A stretch of 9,326 bases of DNA from Acidobacteriaceae bacterium (GTDB lineage: Bacteria > Acidobacteriota > Terriglobia > Terriglobales > Acidobacteriaceae): contig JASIJX010000595.1 in the NCBI GenBank assembly GCA_030049955.1, positions 1 through 9,326 of the forward strand, given 5' to 3'. Under the pieces are notes generated by a model. It made no database searches. It was not told the origin of the DNA and saw nothing but the letters and a program-made list of their open reading frames with translations. The position numbers and the translations under genes were made by a program. Each line of letters opens with the position of its first letter. Position 1 is the first letter of the stretch. Positions 7,625 to 9,326 of the stretch are shown one piece after another.

Positions 7625-7867
7625 ATGTTTCATTGCTTTGGCGGGAAAAACCCTCCTACCCAAGGATGCAGATTCTTTTCCTCTGCTCTCTTGAATGACT
7701 GGAAAGAGTTGCTTCAAACAAGCCCCGATCTCGTCATCCATACCGTGGAGGAGAGAATGCTTGAAGCTGACAAAGTGCTGCAATTTCTTAAAAAGCGATT
7801 TGGCGAAGTTGTAATCCGTTTCCTCGAACTGTTCGCTTCAAATGAAGATGCACGTGCTTACCTGTAA
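7625..7867 (+). CDS. possible small hypothetical protein (80 residues or shorter)
   Basis: The C-terminal 58 residues, from LLNDWKELLQTSPDLVIHTV to FLELFASNEDARAYL, are amphipathic-helical and protein-like. The first 20 residues, from the ATG at 7625, are rich in Cys/Gly/Pro and are not. No ribosome binding site precedes that ATG. A TTG at 7691 matches the point where the plausible protein begins, also without a good ribosome binding site. The segment may be the remaining 3' end of a decayed gene. It is convergent with the minus-strand gene ending at 7887, only 19 bases apart. No family recognised. Confidence 0.35.
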   Translation: MFHCFGGKNPPTQGCRFFSSALLNDWKELLQTSPDLVIHTVEERMLEADKVLQFLKKRFGEVVIRFLELFASNEDARAYL

Positions 7868-7886
7868 TGCATGCAATGAACTCCAT

Positions 7887-8258
7887 CTAGGTTGCTTCGA
7901 TCTGCACGAACCGCTGAATTGCATCCACGAATAATGAATCGCTCGCAGGCAGCGATCCTTCGGCACATGTGACCAAAGGTCCGATGTTGAGAGCGCGAGT
8001 TTGTTCAAAGAGGTTCGCCGGATCTGACTTCGCACGCCGGGCGAAATCTGAGATGAGTTCTCCGATGAAGTCACGGTCAGCCACTGAGACTGCGCTCTTC
8101 CATTCAGGGTCTACCAAGATGTGGATACCCTCGCCAGCTTCAATGAGCAGAACAATGCTTCGGGCCTCTTGCAATTGGACGTGGAATTCTCTTGACTTGT
8201 ATGCCAGAAGACAGAAACGAATTCCCGGAATGTCTAGCGGATTTTGGGAAAATGTCAT
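7887..8258 (-). CDS. small hypothetical partner of the HipA-like kinase
   Basis: From the ATG at 8258 the protein has 123 residues (MTFSQNPLDIPGIRFCLLAY onward). A TTG at 8279 would add seven. It is soluble, with an alternating beta/alpha pattern: a strand ARSIVLLIEAGEGIHILVDP (about 35-54), a helical part with ELISDFARRAKSDPANLFEQ, then LNIGPLVTCAEGSLP and a C-terminal helix. I recall similar proteins next to HipA-like kinases in Acidobacteria, with G-IH-(I/V)-F-V-HP-W and LGIGPLVT motifs, but no named function. It lies downstream of the kinase on the same strand, and its 5' end overlaps the kinase's 3' end by 119 bases in another frame, which suggests translational coupling. It could be a regulator or substrate of the kinase; this is an inference from position only. 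Confidence 0.72.
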   Translation of the reverse strand: MTFSQNPLDIPGIRFCLLAYKSREFHVQLQEARSIVLLIEAGEGIHILVDPEWKSAVSVADRDFIGELISDFARRAKSDPANLFEQTRALNIGPLVTCAEGSLPASDSLFVDAIQRFVQIEAT

Positions 8259-9042
8259 CTTGCGACCGTATCGAAGCAACCATCATACCCAAGCTTTTCT
8301 CTACAAATTGAGCGTCTGCTAACCGATTGAGGCAAGTGGCAAAATTTTGCACTCCTCGCTGACTCTTCCATTCGTCGGGTACCTTCCCGACCTGCCGCCA
8401 GAGTTTCTCCGCATTCAGACTAGCTGCTGTCCGTCTGATTGTCAGCAAAAATCGGGCAGTTAGGCGCGGGTAGATGCGGACATCCCGATATCGAGAAGCT
8501 ATGAAATGGGGCTCCTTGTCCCCATTTGGGCCACCAAACATATGGCCGAAGTCAATGAAAATCGGGTCCAGTTCGTGAGTTTCTCGTTGTACGAAGAGCG
8601 CTTGCCGGTTATCGGTGTGTGAGGCGCAGATATCCACCAACCAGGCGAGCCAAAAGTCTGCGGCGCGAACGCGCGAAAAATAACCTCCGGGAAGGATCTC
8701 AAAGACGGTGCTAGGGTTACAACCGAGGTAGGACGATCCAAAAAAGACGCCGGAGGGGCTCTCCCGGCCCTCCGGCGTTTGCCGCCAGTATCCGGGATTT
8801 TGACGAATGAAGTCGTCCGTGACCAAAACCCGTCGCCAAGGAGGTACCGCAAGGCCACAAGCACGGTAAAGTTCCGTACCCATCACCTCGTTGAAAAGCA
8901 GATTCTCACCCAGTTGCTTGTCCGTTAATTTGACGACGTAAATCTCGTCATCACTCGCTTCAGTTAAGGACGACTGTGAACAACCATTAAGTTTCCGAAT
9001 ATGCGTCGTAACACGAACCAATTTCTTTCCCAAGGCAGGCAT
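8140..9042 (-). CDS. HipA-like kinase-domain protein
   Basis: 300 residues from the ATG at 9042, with AAGGG seven bases upstream. It begins with a strand and glycine-rich turn, THIRKLNGCSQSSL, then EIYVVKLTDKQLGENLLFNE, where K38 would bind ATP and the NE pair resembles the HipA_2-type family. GLAVPPWRRVLV follows. The catalytic part is DICASHTDNRQALF (138-151, the HxDNRQ motif) and the metal-binding part is IFIDFGHMFGG (161-171). The C-terminal third is helical. It lacks the N-terminal subdomain of classic HipA toxins and is about two-thirds of their length, as in the stand-alone HipA-like kinase family. Substrates of this group are unknown; toxin activity cannot be assumed and no HipB-type antitoxin is present. 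The tail after about residue 265 is basic and overlaps the next gene. A terminator-like hairpin lies inside the gene at 8740-8778. Confidence 0.85.
   Translation of the reverse strand: MPALGKKLVRVTTHIRKLNGCSQSSLTEASDDEIYVVKLTDKQLGENLLFNEVMGTELYRACGLAVPPWRRVLVTDDFIRQNPGYWRQTPEGRESPSGVFFGSSYLGCNPSTVFEILPGGYFSRVRAADFWLAWLVDICASHTDNRQALFVQRETHELDPIFIDFGHMFGGPNGDKEPHFIASRYRDVRIYPRLTARFLLTIRRTAASLNAEKLWRQVGKVPDEWKSQRGVQNFATCLNRLADAQFVEKSLGMMVASIRSQDDIFPKSARHSGNSFLSSGIQVKRIPRPIARGPKHCSAH
8740..8778 (-). terminator. intrinsic-terminator-like hairpin inside the kinase gene
   Basis: On the minus strand (the coding strand of the kinase) a perfect 11-base-pair stem, ACGCCGGAGGG with CCCTCCGGCGT, encloses a 10-base GC-rich loop. 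It is followed after one C by six T (the A run at 8740-8745 on the plus strand). This has every visible trait of a Rho-independent terminator, in sense orientation, about 265-300 bases into a 903-base gene. The bases encode TPEGRESPSGVFFG of the kinase. Whether it terminates transcription in vivo is not known; active translation could suppress it. Confidence 0.45.
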
Positions 9043-9143
9043 ACAAGGACCCTTCGACTAGTGTTGTCAGATCGGGATTTAAGTCCTGCATTTCTCATTG
9101 CAGTAAGTCCGCCATACAAAGAAATTTTCATTAGAGATTCCCA

Positions 9144-9171
9144 CACACGTGTGCGGCTCTCCTTGAGGAGA
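9144..9171. promoter_or_regulatory. palindromes upstream of the HipA-like kinase operon
   Basis: A perfect 10-base palindrome, CACACGTGTG (9144-9153), is followed four bases later by TCTCCTTGAGGAGA (9158-9171), an inverted repeat with a short centre. Both lie 100-130 bases upstream of the kinase ATG at 9042, a position suitable for an operator near the promoter. No regulator gene is adjacent and no firm -35/-10 was assigned. The rest of 9043-9326 shows no gene; a ten-codon plus-strand ORF near 9214, after a G run, is too short to support. Confidence 0.3.
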
Positions 9172-9326
9172 TGTTCAACAACTAACTGGTCTTTTTCCAC
9201 AGGGGGGTTTCTCATGAATATCGCGCAGCTTAGTCCCTGTCAATAATGCGAAAAACTTATCTTCATTCCGGTCGCCTAAACGGTAACCCTATCGTAGCCC
9301 GATGCATGTTTATCCGCTGCATCCTT

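Noticed and set aside
8964..9215. Minus-strand ORF of 83 codons overlapping the start of the kinase gene
   Set aside because: It overlaps 79 bases of the kinase in another frame. The middle looks partly protein-like, but it spans the likely promoter and palindromes and no family is recognised.

Overview
The window reads like accessory DNA from an Acidobacteriota chromosome (Terriglobia/Acidobacteriales-like). This is inferred from protein style: a TonB-dependent receptor with a plug of the type frequent there, a membrane sulfatase-like protein, and a HipA-like kinase with a small partner. No rRNA or tRNA is present to confirm it. GC content looks moderate, a little over 50% by eye. Gene density is low and several genes are decayed.

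Left part (1-2620). A LuxR-type regulator N-terminus runs off the left edge on the minus strand. About 600 bases without a convincing gene follow. A cobalamin-riboswitch-like RNA (about 847-1010, plus strand) comes next, and the only gene behind it is an 86-residue hypothetical protein. On the minus strand lie a gene of a normally membrane-anchored family that has lost its N-terminal anchor, and, just upstream of it, a decayed reading frame interrupted by in-frame stops.

Middle (2624-7487). A 768-residue TonB-dependent outer-membrane receptor on the minus strand is divergent from a plus-strand pair. The pair is a 110-residue membrane protein with a DPGTG motif and a 537-residue membrane protein with a periplasmic alkaline-phosphatase/sulfatase-fold domain. 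It looks like an envelope module, in which the small protein probably accompanies the sulfatase-like enzyme. The substrate cannot be read from sequence.

Right part (7488-9326). A HipA-like kinase and an overlapping 123-residue partner form a minus-strand operon, facing a weakly supported small plus-strand ORF. The kinase gene contains a sense-strand hairpin followed by six T, which looks exactly like an intrinsic terminator inside the coding sequence. Palindromes lie in its upstream region.

Most notable points: the riboswitch with unusual cargo, the intragenic terminator-like hairpin, the long out-of-frame overlap in the kinase operon, and the decayed genes between the riboswitch and the receptor.
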